A stretch of DNA of 64,000 nt from Rhabditoides inermis (Eukaryota; Nematoda; Chromadorea; Rhabditida; Rhabditidae): contig CAWZYM010000450.1 of NCBI GenBank assembly GCA_963966185.1, forward strand, positions 61,709 to 125,708, in the 5' to 3' direction. Positions 34,312-48,065 of the stretch are shown here, in pieces. The position numbers and the translations under genes were made by a program. Under the pieces are notes generated by a model, which was not told where the DNA came from, searched no databases, and saw only the letters and a program-made list of their open reading frames with translations. The stretch's first letter is position 1. The number at the start of each line of letters is the position of its first letter.

Positions 34312-35285
34312 TAGTGCTCTGGCTGACATAATTGCAAATTAGCACCCTCGTAGCGAGCTCCTGTCATATCGATTCGGCCTCATTCCCCAGGGCTCACTCC
34401 ATTATATGAAGCTCTCTCGAGTTCATCCGCTGGTAATTGCTCTGACGATCTACATATAATTACTAGTGCTCTGGCTGACATATGTGCAAAATAGCACCCT
34501 CGTAGTCCTGTCATATCGATCCGGCCTCATTCCCCAGGGCTTACTCCATTATTTGGAGCTCTCTCGAGTTCATCGGCTGGTAATTGCTCTGACGATCCAC
34601 ATATAATTACTAGTGCTCTGGCTGACATATGTGCAAAATAGCACCCTCGTAGCGAGCTCCTGTCATATCGATTCGGCCTCATTCCCCAGGGCTCACTCCA
34701 TTATATGGAGCTCTCTCGAGTTCATCCGCTGGTAATTGCTCTAACGATCTACATATAGTTATTAGTGCTCTGGCTGACACATGTGCAAAACAGCACCCTC
34801 GTAGCGAGCTCCTGTCATATCGATCCGGCCTCATTCCCCAGGGCTCACTCCATTATGTGGAGCTCTCTCGAGTTCATCCGCTGGTAATTGAATAATTGCT
34901 CTGACGATCTACACACTTGCACCGAGTCGAGAGATAAGTGAGGTTTATTTTGGGATTTCATCCTGAATTTCTGGATGGATTACGGTCACGGATTTGAATG
35001 TTCTCGGCTCGAGACCACCCAAGCCGTTCAATCCTGAATTAAATAATACGGATTCCGGCTGACAAATATTGCGTTAGGAATGTGGTCACATTGCCTACTT
35101 GCGTCTCCGCCCATTCTGATTGGCGGGAGAATTCGTCGGTGTTTAGGTTAATTATGTAATGTTATCCATTGAATATCGATCTTATTTTATTTTAATACGA
35201 TGCATAATGACATCAACGGTCTCATATATATTTTATGTACATTTAACAATGATTTGCTTTGGCGGTTGCGTCGCGTCCGCGACAC

Positions 35286-36165
35286 TGGGTTACTGGGTTA
35301 CTGGGTTACTGGGTTACTGGGTTACTGGGTTACTGGGTTACTGGGTTACTGGGTTACTGGGTTACTGGGTTACTGGGTTACTGGGTTACTGGGTTACTGG
35401 GTTACTGGGTTACTGGGTTACTGGGTTACTGGGTTACTGGGTTACTGGGTTACTGGGTTACTGGGTTACTGGGTTACTGGGTTACTGGGTTACTGGGTTA
35501 CTGGGTTACTGGGTTACTGGGTTACTGGGTTACTGGGTTACTGGGTTACTGGGTTACTGGGTTACTGGGTTACTGGGTTACTGGGTTACTGGGTTACTGG
35601 GTTACTGGGTTACTGGGTTACTGGGTTACTGGGTTACTGGGTTACTGGGTTACTGGGTTACTGGGTTACTGGGTTACTGGGTTACTGGGTTACTGGGTTA
35701 CTGGGTTACTGGGTTACTGGGTTACTGGGTTACTGGGTTACTGGGTTACTGGGTTACTGGGTTACTGGGTTACTGGGTTACTGGGTTACTGGGTTACTGG
35801 GTTACTGGGTTACTGGGTTACTGGGTTACTGGGTTACTGGGTTACTGGGTTACTGGGTTACTGGGTTACTGGGTTACTGGGTTACTGGGTTACTGGGTTA
35901 CTGGGTTACTGGGTTACTGGGTTACTGGGTTACTGGGTTACTGGGTTACTGGGTTACTGGGTTACTGGGTTACTGGGTTACTGGGTTACTGGGTTACTGG
36001 GTTACTGGGTTACTGGGTTACTGGGTTACTGGGTTACTGGGTTACTGGGTTACTGGGTTACTGGGTTACTGGGTTACTGGGTTACTGGGTTACTGGGTTA
36101 CCGGGTTACCGGGTTACTGGGTTACTGGGTTACTGGGTTACTGGGTTACTGGGTTACTGGGTTAC
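35286..36165 (+). repeat. Octamer array E, ~110 copies
   Basis: Longest array. Near its 3' end two adjacent units read TTACCGGG, a marker shared with arrays H, J and L. Confidence 0.97.
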
Positions 36166-37131
36166 TAGTGCTCTGGCTGACATAACTGCAAATTAGCACC
36201 CTCGTAGCGAGCTCCTGTCATATCGATTCGGCCTCATTCCCCAGGGCTCACTCCATTATATGAAGCTCTCTCGAGTTCATCCGCTGGTAATTGCTCTGAC
36301 GAACTACATATAACTACTAGTGCTCTGGCTGACATATGTGCAAAATAGCACCCTCGTAGTCCTGTCATATCGATCCGGCCTCATTCCCCAGGGCTTACTC
36401 CATTATTTGGAGCTCTCTCGAGTTCATCGGCTGGTAATTGCTCTGACGATCCACATATAATTACTAGTGCTCTGGCTGACATATGTGCAAAATAGCACCC
36501 TCGTAGCGAGCTCCTGTCATATCGATTCGGCCTCATTCCCCAGGGCTCACTCCATTATATGGAGCTCTCTCGAGTTCATCCGCTGGTAATTGCTCTAACG
36601 ATCTACATATAGTTACTAGTGCTCTGGCTGACACATGTGCAAAACAGCACCCTCGTAGCGAGCTCCTGTCATATCGATCCGGCCTCATTCCCCAGGGCTC
36701 ACTCCATTATGTGGAGCTCTCTCGAGTTCATCCGCTGGTAATTGCTCTGACGATCTACACACTTGCACCGAGTCGAGAGATAAGTGAGGTTTATTTTGGG
36801 ATTTCATCCTGAATTTCTGGATGGATTACGGTCACGGATTTGAATGTTCTCGGCTCGAGACCACCCAAGCCGTTCAATCCTGAATTAAATAATACGGATT
36901 CCGGCTGACAAATATTGCGTTAGGAATGTGGTCACATTGCCTACTTGCGTCTCCGCCCATTCTGATTGGCGGGAGAAATCGTCGGTGTTTAGGTTAATTA
37001 TGTAATGTTATCCATTGAATATCGATCTTATTTTATTTTAATACGATGCATAATGACATCAACGGTCTCATATATATTTTATGTACATTTGACAATGATT
37101 TGCTTTGGCGGTTGCGTCGCGTCCGCGACAC

Positions 37132-37244
37132 TGGGTTACTGGGTTACTGGGTTACTGGGTTACTGGGTTACTGGGTTACTGGGTTACTGGGTTACTGGGT
37201 TACTGGGTTACTGGGTTACTGGGTTACTGGGTTACTGGGTTACT
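37132..37244 (+). repeat. Octamer array F, ~14 copies
   Basis: Short array exiting into TGTGCAAAGTTGCACC inside a 152-mer rather than at TTACTAGTG; arrays M and O share this exit. Confidence 0.97.
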
Positions 37245-39120
37245 TGTGCAAAGTTGCACCCTCGTAGCGAGCTCCTGTCATATCGATTCGGCCTCATTCT
37301 CCAGGGCTCACTCCATTATATGGAGCTCTCTCGAGTTCATCCGCTGGTAATTGCTCTGACGATCTACATATAGTTACTAGTGCTCTGGCTGACATATGTG
37401 CAAAACAGCACCCTCGTAGCGAGCTCCTGTCATATCGATCCGGCCTCATTTCCCAGGGCTCACTCCATTATATGGAGCTCTCTCGAGTTCATCCGCTGGT
37501 AATTGCTCTGACGATTTACATATAGTTACTAGTGCTCTGGCTGAAGCTCCTGTCATATCGATCCGGCCTCATTCCCCAGGGCTCACTCCATTATATGGAG
37601 CTCTCTCGAGTTCATCCGCTGGTAATTGCTCTGACGATCTACATATATTTACTAGTGCTCTGGCTGACATATGTGCAAAATAGCACCCTCGTAGCGAGCT
37701 CCTGTCATATCGATTCGGCCTCATTCTCCAGGGCTCACTCCATTATATGGAGCTCTCTCGAGTTCATCCGCTGGTAATTGCTCTGACGATCTACATATAG
37801 TTACTAGTGCTCTGGCTGACATATGTGCAAAACAGCACCCTCGTAGCGAGCTCCTGTCATATCGATCCGGCCTCATTTCCCAGGGCTCACTCCATTATAT
37901 GGAGCTCTCTCGAGTTCATCCGCTGGTAATTGCTCTGACGATTTACATATAGTTACTAGTGCTCTGGCTGAAGCTCCTGTCATATCGATCCGGCCTCATT
38001 CCCCAGGGCTCACTCCATTATATGGAGCTCTCTCGAGTTCATCCGCTGGTAATTGCTCTGACGATCTACATATATTTACTAGTGCTCTGGCTGACATATG
38101 TGCAAAATAGCACCCTCGTAGCGAGCTCCTGTCATATCGATCCGGCCTCATTCCCCAGGGCTCACTCCATTATATGGAGCTCTCTCGAGTTCATCCGCTG
38201 GTAATTGCTCTAACGATCTACATGTAGTTACTAGTGCTCTGGCTGACATATGTGCAAAACAGCACCCTCGTAGCGAGCTCCTGTCATATCGATTCGGCCT
38301 CATTCTCCAGGGCTCACTCCATTATATGGAGCTCTCTCGAGTTCATCCGCTGGTAATTGCTCTGACGATCTACATATAGTTACTAGTGCTCTGGCTGACA
38401 TATGTGCAAAACAGCACCCTCGTAGCGAGCTCCTGTCATATCGATCCGGCCTCATTTCCCAGGGCTCACTCCATTATATGGAGCTCTCTCGAGTTCATCC
38501 GCTGGTAATTGCTCTGACGATTTACATATAGTTACTAGTGCTCTGGCTGACATATGTGCAAAATAGCACCCTCGTAGCGAGCTCCTGTCATATCGATTCG
38601 GCCTCATTCCCCAGGGCTCACTCCATTATATGAAGCTCTCTCGAGTTCATCCGCTGGTAATTGCTCTGACGATCTACATATAATTACTAGTGCTCTGGCT
38701 GACATATGTGCAAAATAGCACCCTCGTAGTCCTGTCATATCGATCCGGCCTCATTCCCCAGGGCTTACTCCATTATTTGGAGCTCTCTCGAGTTCATCGG
38801 CTGGTAATTGCTCTGACGATCCACATATAATTACTAGTGCTCTGGCTGACATATGTGCAAAATAGCACCCTCGTAGCGAGCTCCTGTCATATCGATTCGG
38901 CCTCATTCCCCAGGGCTCACTCCATTATATGGAGCTCTCTCGAGTTCATCCGCTGGTAATTGCTCTAACGATCTACATATAGTTACTAGTGCTCTGGCTG
39001 ACACATGTGCAAAACAGCACCCTCGTAAAGTGGACAAAAATCCCAAATGATTGACTGAATTTACACAAGTTATGATTCGCAGGCACATTGCTACGGTAGC
39101 AAGGTTTCAGCAAAACACCT

Positions 39121-39203
39121 GACGTAGAGAGGATTCGAACCCGCGACATGAACCAGCCGAACAGATTGCTAGGCAAATCTCTTACCGGTTGCGCCATAGA
39201 GAC
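39121..39203 (-). other. tRNA-like sequence (minus), in the 585-bp element
   Basis: TGGCGCAACCGGT (A box) and GGTTCGAATCC (B box) with an AGATT/AATCT anticodon-like stem and a long variable region. The 7-bp acceptor ends (GTCTCTA and CTACGTC) do not pair and the T stem is poor, so a functional tRNA is unlikely. Same in the other three copies at +4289, +7207 and +11884. Confidence 0.6.
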
Positions 39204-39418
39204 GATGAGTGCAATTTGCTAGTATTGAGACATCTAGTTGATTTGCGATCAATCAAAGACGGACTGTGCGAAGGAAAACCATTCATTTTCAGCTGAAACG
39301 TATGTTTTCGAAAACAATCAAATCGTCTCTCATGCTTGTGTCTCATTATTGTCTACTTTTCTTCACAAAAACTACAAGCGCGCAGTACATTATCGCTCAA
39401 TGAAAGGATCATGCCACG

Positions 39419-39500
39419 TCCTCAATGGCGCAGTCGGTTAGATGTTAACCTAGCAATCTGCGGACTGCGCTCTGTCGCAGGTTCGAGTCCTGCTACCGCT
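39419..39500 (+). other. tRNA-like sequence (plus), in the 585-bp element
   Basis: TGGCGCAGTCGGT (A box) and GGTTCGAGTCC (B box) with a perfect T stem GCAGG/CCTGC; acceptor halves (TCCTCAA, TACCGCT) do not pair. It aligns end to end with the minus-strand one, sharing CCTAGCAATCTG, so the two are inverted paralogues. Same in the other three copies. Confidence 0.65.
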
Positions 39501-40096
39501 CGCGTTTTACTTTCTTTCAAATTTGACTGTGCTCTTAGTTACCGTACCACCCGTTCGTGGTCTGTTCCCTCATGGGGGAGATGGTGGGTCTTTTCAATTT
39601 TTTTGTCAATTTTAGCGAGCTCCTGTCATATCGATCCGGCCTCATTCCCCAGGGCTCACTCCATTATGTGGAGCTCTCTCGAGTTCATCCGCTGGTAATT
39701 GAATAATTGCTCTGACGATCTACACACTTGCACCGAGTCGAGAGATAAGTGAGGTTTATTTTGGGATTTCATCCTGAATTTCTGGATGGATTACGGTCAC
39801 GGATTTGAATGTTCTCGGCTCGAGACCACCCAAGCCGTTCAATCCTGAATTAAATAATACGGATTCCGGCTGACAAATATTGCGTTAGGAATGTGGTCAC
39901 ATTGCCTACTTGCGTCTCCGCCCATTCTGATTGGCGAGAGAATTCGTCGGTGTTTAGGTTAATTATGTAATGTTATCCATTGAATATCGATCTTATTTTA
40001 TTTTAATACGATGCATAATGACATCAACGGTCTCATATATATTTTATGTACATTTAACAATGATTTGCTTTGGCGGTTGCGTCGCGTCCGCGACAC

Positions 40097-40344
40097 TGGG
40101 TTACTGGGTTACTGGGTTACTGGGTTACTGGGTTACTGGGTTACTGGGTTACTGGGTTACTGGGTTACTGGGTTACTGGGTTACTGGGTTACTGGGTTAC
40201 TGGGTTACTGGGTTACTGGGTAACTGGGTTACTGGGTAACTGGGTTACTGGGTTACTGGGTTACTGGGTTACTGGGTTACTGGGTTACTGGGTTACTGGG
40301 TTACTGGGTTACTGGGTTACTGGGTTACTGGGTTACTGGGTTAC
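40097..40344 (+). repeat. Octamer array G, 31 copies
   Basis: Contains two TAACTGGG variants separated by one normal unit, a marker shared by arrays I, K and N. Confidence 0.97.
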
Positions 40345-40657
40345 TAGTGCTCTGGCTGACATAACTGCAAATTAGCACCCTCGTAGCGAGCTCCTGTCAT
40401 ATCGATTCGGCCTCATTCCCCAGGGCTCACTCCATTATATGAAGCTCTCTCGAGTTCATCCGCTGGTAATTGCTCTGACGAACTACATATAATTACTAGT
40501 GCTCTGGCTGACATATGTGCAAAATAGCACCCTCGTAGTCCTGTCATATCGATCCGGCCTCATTCCCCAGGGCTTACTCCATTATTTGGAGCTCTCTCGA
40601 GTTCATCGGCTGGTAATTGCTCTGACGATCCACATATAATTACTAGTGCTCTGGCTG

Positions 40658-40858
40658 CTGGGTTACTGGGTTACTGGGTTACTGGGTTACTGGGTTACTG
40701 GGTTACTGGGTTACTGGGTTACTGGGTTACTGGGTTACTGGGTTACTGGGTTACTGGGTTACTGGGTTACTGGGTTACTGGGTTACTGGGTTACTGGGTT
40801 ACCGGGTTACCGGGTTACTGGGTTACTGGGTTACTGGGTTACTGGGTTACTGGGTTAC
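40658..40858 (+). repeat. Octamer array H, ~25 copies, leaderless
   Basis: Starts abruptly after GTGCTCTGGCTG of a 152-mer, with no leader or palindrome. Carries the TTACCGGG pair at the same distance from its 3' end as array E, so its 3' end is derived from an E-like array. Confidence 0.97.
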
Positions 40859-43316
40859 TAGTGCTCTGGCTGACATAACTGCAAATTAGCACCCTCGTAG
40901 CGAGCTCCTGTCATATCGATTCGGCCTCATTCCCCAGGGCTCACTCCATTATATGAAGCTCTCTCGAGTTCATCCGCTGGTAATTGCTCTGACGAACTAC
41001 ATATAACTACTAGTGCTCTGGCTGACATATGTGCAAAATAGCACCCTCGTAGTCCTGTCATATCGATCCGGCCTCATTCCCCAGGGCTTACTCCATTATT
41101 TGGAGCTCTCTCGAGTTCATCGGCTGGTAATTGCTCTGACGATCCACATATAATTACTAGTGCTCTGGCTGACATATGTGCAAAATAGCACCCTCGTAGC
41201 GAGCTCCTGTCATATCGATTCGGCCTCATTCCCCAGGGCTCACTCCATTATATGGAGCTCTCTCGAGTTCATCCGCTGGTAATTGCTCTAACGATCTACA
41301 TATAGTTACTAGTGCTCTGGCTGACACATGTGCAAAACAGCACCCTCGTAGCGAGCTCCTGTCATATCGATCCGGCCTCATTCCCCAGGGCTCACTCCAT
41401 TATGTGGAGCTCTCTCGAGTTCATCCGCTGGTAATTGCTCTGACGATTTACATATAGTTACTAGTGCTCTGGCTGACATATGTGCAAAATAGCACCCTCG
41501 TAGCGAGCTCCTGTCATATCGATTCGGCCTCATTCCCCAGGGCTCACTCCATTATATGGAGCTCTCTCGAGTTCATCCGCTGGTAATTGCTCTGACGATC
41601 TACATATATTTACTAGTGCTCTGGCTGACATATGTGCAAAATAGCACCCTCGTAGCGAGCTCCTGTCATATCGATCCGGCCTCATTCCCCAGGGCTCACT
41701 CCATTATATGGAGCTCTCTCGAGTTCATCCGCTGGTAATTGCTCTAACGATCTACATGTAGTTACTAGTGCTCTGGCTGACATATGTGCAAAACAGCACC
41801 CTCGTAGCGAGCTCCTGTCATATCGATTCGGCCTCATTCTCCAGGGCTCACTCCATTATATGGAGCTCTCTCGAGTTCATCCGCTGGTAATTGCTCTGAC
41901 GATCTACATATAGTTACTAGTGCTCTGGCTGACATATGTGCAAAACAGCACCCTCGTAGCGAGCTCCTGTCATATCGATCCGGCCTCATTTCCCAGGGCT
42001 CACTCCATTATATGGAGCTCTCTCGAGTTCATCCGCTGGTAATTGCTCTGACGATTTACATATAGTTACTAGTGCTCTGGCTGACATATGTGCAAAATAG
42101 CACCCTCGTAGCGAGCTCCTGTCATATCGATTCGGCCTCATTCCCCAGGGCTCACTCCATTATATGAAGCTCTCTCGAGTTCATCCGCTGGTAATTGCTC
42201 TGACGATCTACATATAATTACTAGTGCTCTGGCTGACATATGTGCAAAATAGCACCCTCGTAGTCCTGTCATATCGATCCGGCCTCATTCCCCAGGGCTT
42301 ACTCCATTATTTGGAGCTCTCTCGAGTTCATCGGCTGGTAATTGCTCTGACGATCCACATATAATTACTAGTGCTCTGGCTGACATATGTGCAAAATAGC
42401 ACCCTCGTAGCGAGCTCCTGTCATATCGATTCGGCCTCATTCCCCAGGGCTCACTCCATTATATGGAGCTCTCTCGAGTTCATCCGCTGGTAATTGCTCT
42501 AACGATCTACATATAGTTACTAGTGCTCTGGCTGACACATGTGCAAAACAGCACCCTCGTAGCGAGCTCCTGTCATATCGATTCGGCCTCATTCTCCAGG
42601 GCTCACTCCATTATATGGAGCTCTCTCGAGTTCATCCGCTGGTAATTGCTCTGACGATCTACATATAGTTACTAGTGCTCTGGCTGACATATGTGCAAAA
42701 CAGCACCCTCGTAGCGAGCTCCTGTCATATCGATCCGGCCTCATTTCCCAGGGCTCACTCCATTATATGGAGCTCTCTCGAGTTCATCCGCTGGTAATTG
42801 CTCTGACGATTTACATATAGTTACTAGTGCTCTGGCTGACATATGTGCAAAATAGCACCCTCGTAGCGAGCTCCTGTCATATCGATTCGGCCTCATTCCC
42901 CAGGGCTCACTCCATTATATGAAGCTCTCTCGAGTTCATCCGCTGGTAATTGCTCTGACGATCTACATATAATTACTAGTGCTCTGGCTGACATATGTGC
43001 AAAATAGCACCCTCGTAGTCCTGTCATATCGATCCGGCCTCATTCCCCAGGGCTTACTCCATTATTTGGAGCTCTCTCGAGTTCATCGGCTGGTAATTGC
43101 TCTGACGATCCACATATAATTACTAGTGCTCTGGCTGACATATGTGCAAAATAGCACCCTCGTAGCGAGCTCCTGTCATATCGATTCGGCCTCATTCCCC
43201 AGGGCTCACTCCATTATATGGAGCTCTCTCGAGTTCATCCGCTGGTAATTGCTCTAACGATCTACATATAGTTACTAGTGCTCTGGCTGACACATGTGCA
43301 AAACAGCACCCTCGTA

Positions 43317-43901
43317 AAGTGGACAAAAATCCCAAATGATTGACTGAATTTACACAAGTTATGATTCGCAGGCACATTGCTACGGTAGCAAGGTTTCAGC
43401 AAAACACCTGACGTAGAGAGGATTCGAACCCGCGACATGAACCAGCCGAACAGATTGCTAGGCAAATCTCTTACCGGTTGCGCCATAGAGACGATGAGTG
43501 CAATTTGCTAGTATTGAGACATCTAGTTGATTTGCGATCAATCAAAGACGGACTGTGCGAAGGAAAACCATTCATTTTCAGCTGAAACGTATGTTTTCGA
43601 AAACAATCAAATCGTCTCTCATGCTTGTGTCTCATTATTGTCTACTTTTCTTCACAAAAACTACAAGCGCGCAGTACATTATCGCTCAATGAAAGGATCA
43701 TGCCACGTCCTCAATGGCGCAGTCGGTTAGATGTTAACCTAGCAATCTGCGGACTGCGCTCTGTCGCAGGTTCGAGTCCTGCTACCGCTCGCGTTTTACT
43801 TTCTTTCAAATTTGACTGTGCTCTTAGTTACCGTACCACCCGTTCGTGGTCTGTTCCCTCATGGGGGAGATGGTGGGTCTTTTCAATTTTTTTGTCAATT
43901 T
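43317..43901 (+). mobile_element. 585-bp TA-flanked element, copy 2
   Basis: Apparently identical to 39028-39612 and in the same position within a 152-mer: copied by segmental duplication, not by transposition. Confidence 0.82.
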
Positions 43902-44385
43902 TAGCGAGCTCCTGTCATATCGATCCGGCCTCATTCCCCAGGGCTCACTCCATTATGTGGAGCTCTCTCGAGTTCATCCGCTGGTAATTGAATAATTGCT
44001 CTGACGATCTACACACTTGCACCGAGTCGAGAGATAAGTGAGGTTTATTTTGGGATTTCATCCTGAATTTCTGGATGGATTACGGTCACGGATTTGAATG
44101 TTCTCGGCTCGAGACCACCCAAGCCGTTCAATCCTGAATTAAATAATACGGATTCCGGCTGACAAATATTGCGTTAGGAATGTGGTCACATTGCCTACTT
44201 GCGTCTCCGCCCATTCTGATTGGCGAGAGAATTCGTCGGTGTTTAGGTTAATTATGTAATGTTATCCATTGAATATCGATCTTATTTTATTTTAATACGA
44301 TGCATAATGACATCAACGGTCTCATATATATTTTATGTACATTTAACAATGATTTGCTTTGGCGGTTGCGTCGCGTCCGCGACAC

Positions 44386-44625
44386 TGGGTTACTGGGTTA
44401 CTGGGTTACTGGGTTACTGGGTTACTGGGTTACTGGGTTACTGGGTTACTGGGTTACTGGGTTACTGGGTTACTGGGTTACTGGGTTACTGGGTTACTGG
44501 GTAACTGGGTTACTGGGTAACTGGGTTACTGGGTTACTGGGTTACTGGGTTACTGGGTTACTGGGTTACTGGGTTACTGGGTTACTGGGTTACTGGGTTA
44601 CTGGGTTACTGGGTTACTGGGTTAC
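44386..44625 (+). repeat. Octamer array I, 30 copies
   Basis: Duplicate of array G (same TAACTGGG pair), one unit shorter. Confidence 0.97.
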
Positions 44626-44938
44626 TAGTGCTCTGGCTGACATAACTGCAAATTAGCACCCTCGTAGCGAGCTCCTGTCATATCGATTCGGCCTCATTCC
44701 CCAGGGCTCACTCCATTATATGAAGCTCTCTCGAGTTCATCCGCTGGTAATTGCTCTGACGAACTACATATAATTACTAGTGCTCTGGCTGACATATGTG
44801 CAAAATAGCACCCTCGTAGTCCTGTCATATCGATCCGGCCTCATTCCCCAGGGCTTACTCCATTATTTGGAGCTCTCTCGAGTTCATCGGCTGGTAATTG
44901 CTCTGACGATCCACATATAATTACTAGTGCTCTGGCTG

Positions 44939-45139
44939 CTGGGTTACTGGGTTACTGGGTTACTGGGTTACTGGGTTACTGGGTTACTGGGTTACTGGGT
45001 TACTGGGTTACTGGGTTACTGGGTTACTGGGTTACTGGGTTACTGGGTTACTGGGTTACTGGGTTACTGGGTTACTGGGTTACCGGGTTACCGGGTTACT
45101 GGGTTACTGGGTTACTGGGTTACTGGGTTACTGGGTTAC
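44939..45139 (+). repeat. Octamer array J, leaderless
   Basis: Duplicate of array H with the same abrupt start and TTACCGGG pair. Confidence 0.97.
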
Positions 45140-46234
45140 TAGTGCTCTGGCTGACATAACTGCAAATTAGCACCCTCGTAGCGAGCTCCTGTCATATCGA
45201 TTCGGCCTCATTCCCCAGGGCTCACTCCATTATATGAAGCTCTCTCGAGTTCATCCGCTGGTAATTGCTCTGACGAACTACATATAACTACTAGTGCTCT
45301 GGCTGACATATGTGCAAAATAGCACCCTCGTAGTCCTGTCATATCGATCCGGCCTCATTCCCCAGGGCTTACTCCATTATTTGGAGCTCTCTCGAGTTCA
45401 TCGGCTGGTAATTGCTCTGACGATCCACATATAATTACTAGTGCTCTGGCTGACATATGTGCAAAATAGCACCCTCGTAGCGAGCTCCTGTCATATCGAT
45501 TCGGCCTCATTCCCCAGGGCTCACTCCATTATATGGAGCTCTCTCGAGTTCATCCGCTGGTAATTGCTCTAACGATCTACATATAGTTACTAGTGCTCTG
45601 GCTGACACATGTGCAAAACAGCACCCTCGTAGCGAGCTCCTGTCATATCGATCCGGCCTCATTCCCCAGGGCTCACTCCATTATGTGGAGCTCTCTCGAG
45701 TTCATCCGCTGGTAATTGCTCTGACGATTTACATATAGTTACTAGTGCTCTGGCTGACATATGTGCAAAATAGCACCCTCGTAGCGAGCTCCTGTCATAT
45801 CGATTCGGCCTCATTCCCCAGGGCTCACTCCATTATATGAAGCTCTCTCGAGTTCATCCGCTGGTAATTGCTCTGACGATCTACATATAATTACTAGTGC
45901 TCTGGCTGACATATGTGCAAAATAGCACCCTCGTAGTCCTGTCATATCGATCCGGCCTCATTCCCCAGGGCTTACTCCATTATTTGGAGCTCTCTCGAGT
46001 TCATCGGCTGGTAATTGCTCTGACGATCCACATATAATTACTAGTGCTCTGGCTGACATATGTGCAAAATAGCACCCTCGTAGCGAGCTCCTGTCATATC
46101 GATTCGGCCTCATTCCCCAGGGCTCACTCCATTATATGGAGCTCTCTCGAGTTCATCCGCTGGTAATTGCTCTAACGATCTACATATAGTTACTAGTGCT
46201 CTGGCTGACACATGTGCAAAACAGCACCCTCGTA

Positions 46235-46819
46235 AAGTGGACAAAAATCCCAAATGATTGACTGAATTTACACAAGTTATGATTCGCAGGCACATTGCTA
46301 CGGTAGCAAGGTTTCAGCAAAACACCTGACGTAGAGAGGATTCGAACCCGCGACATGAACCAGCCGAACAGATTGCTAGGCAAATCTCTTACCGGTTGCG
46401 CCATAGAGACGATGAGTGCAATTTGCTAGTATTGAGACATCTAGTTGATTTGCGATCAATCAAAGACGGACTGTGCGAAGGAAAACCATTCATTTTCAGC
46501 TGAAACGTATGTTTTCGAAAACAATCAAATCGTCTCTCATGCTTGTGTCTCATTATTGTCTACTTTTCTTCACAAAAACTACAAGCGCGCAGTACATTAT
46601 CGCTCAATGAAAGGATCATGCCACGTCCTCAATGGCGCAGTCGGTTAGATGTTAACCTAGCAATCTGCGGACTGCGCTCTGTCGCAGGTTCGAGTCCTGC
46701 TACCGCTCGCGTTTTACTTTCTTTCAAATTTGACTGTGCTCTTAGTTACCGTACCACCCGTTCGTGGTCTGTTCCCTCATGGGGGAGATGGTGGGTCTTT
46801 TCAATTTTTTTGTCAATTT
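46235..46819 (+). mobile_element. 585-bp TA-flanked element, copy 3
   Basis: Same element and same 152-mer insertion point as copy 1, offset 2,918 bp from copy 2. Confidence 0.82.
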
Positions 46820-47303
46820 TAGCGAGCTCCTGTCATATCGATCCGGCCTCATTCCCCAGGGCTCACTCCATTATGTGGAGCTCTCTCGAGTTCATCCGCT
46901 GGTAATTGAATAATTGCTCTGACGATCTACACACTTGCACCGAGTCGAGAGATAAGTGAGGTTTATTTTGGGATTTCATCCTGAATTTCTGGATGGATTA
47001 CGGTCACGGATTTGAATGTTCTCGGCTCGAGACCACCCAAGCCGTTCAATCCTGAATTAAATAATACGGATTCCGGCTGACAAATATTGCGTTAGGAATG
47101 TGGTCACATTGCCTACTTGCGTCTCCGCCCATTCTGATTGGCGAGAGAATTCGTCGGTGTTTAGGTTAATTATGTAATGTTATCCATTGAATATCGATCT
47201 TATTTTATTTTAATACGATGCATAATGACATCAACGGTCTCATATATATTTTATGTACATTTAACAATGATTTGCTTTGGCGGTTGCGTCGCGTCCGCGA
47301 CAC

Positions 47304-47543
47304 TGGGTTACTGGGTTACTGGGTTACTGGGTTACTGGGTTACTGGGTTACTGGGTTACTGGGTTACTGGGTTACTGGGTTACTGGGTTACTGGGTTACT
47401 GGGTTACTGGGTTACTGGGTAACTGGGTTACTGGGTAACTGGGTTACTGGGTTACTGGGTTACTGGGTTACTGGGTTACTGGGTTACTGGGTTACTGGGT
47501 TACTGGGTTACTGGGTTACTGGGTTACTGGGTTACTGGGTTAC
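47304..47543 (+). repeat. Octamer array K, 30 copies
   Basis: Duplicate of arrays G and I with the TAACTGGG pair. Confidence 0.97.
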
Positions 47544-47856
47544 TAGTGCTCTGGCTGACATAACTGCAAATTAGCACCCTCGTAGCGAGCTCCTGTCATA
47601 TCGATTCGGCCTCATTCCCCAGGGCTCACTCCATTATATGAAGCTCTCTCGAGTTCATCCGCTGGTAATTGCTCTGACGAACTACATATAATTACTAGTG
47701 CTCTGGCTGACATATGTGCAAAATAGCACCCTCGTAGTCCTGTCATATCGATCCGGCCTCATTCCCCAGGGCTTACTCCATTATTTGGAGCTCTCTCGAG
47801 TTCATCGGCTGGTAATTGCTCTGACGATCCACATATAATTACTAGTGCTCTGGCTG

Positions 47857-48065
47857 CTGGGTTACTGGGTTACTGGGTTACTGGGTTACTGGGTTACTGG
47901 GTTACTGGGTTACTGGGTTACTGGGTTACTGGGTTACTGGGTTACTGGGTTACTGGGTTACTGGGTTACTGGGTTACTGGGTTACTGGGTTACTGGGTTA
48001 CTGGGTTACCGGGTTACCGGGTTACTGGGTTACTGGGTTACTGGGTTACTGGGTTACTGGGTTAC
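47857..48065 (+). repeat. Octamer array L, leaderless
   Basis: Like H and J but one unit longer; TTACCGGG pair present. From its end the sequence copies 36166 onwards for about 4 kb. Confidence 0.97.

Larger units (their letters stand above)
39028..39612 (+). mobile_element. 585-bp TA-flanked element with two opposed tRNA-like sequences, copy 1
   Basis: Interrupts a 152-mer between CACCCTCG-TA and TA-GCGAGCTCC. Ends are imperfect inverted repeats (AAGTGGACAAAAAT at the left, ATTTTTTTGTCAATTT at the right) with a TA target duplication, as expected of a Tc1/mariner-type MITE. It carries a minus-strand tRNA-like sequence at 39121-39203 and a plus-strand one at 39419-39500. No transposase. Confidence 0.82.

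Noticed and set aside
29318..36196. Long open frames encoding (GLLGYWVT)n across octamer arrays
   Set aside because: An 8-bp stop-free repeat gives the same octapeptide in all three forward frames. Openness follows from composition; no start context, conservation or flanking domain supports translation.
39121..39500. Functional tRNA genes
   Set aside because: Both tRNA-like sequences have A and B boxes, but acceptor stems do not pair and the anticodon loop is not canonical.
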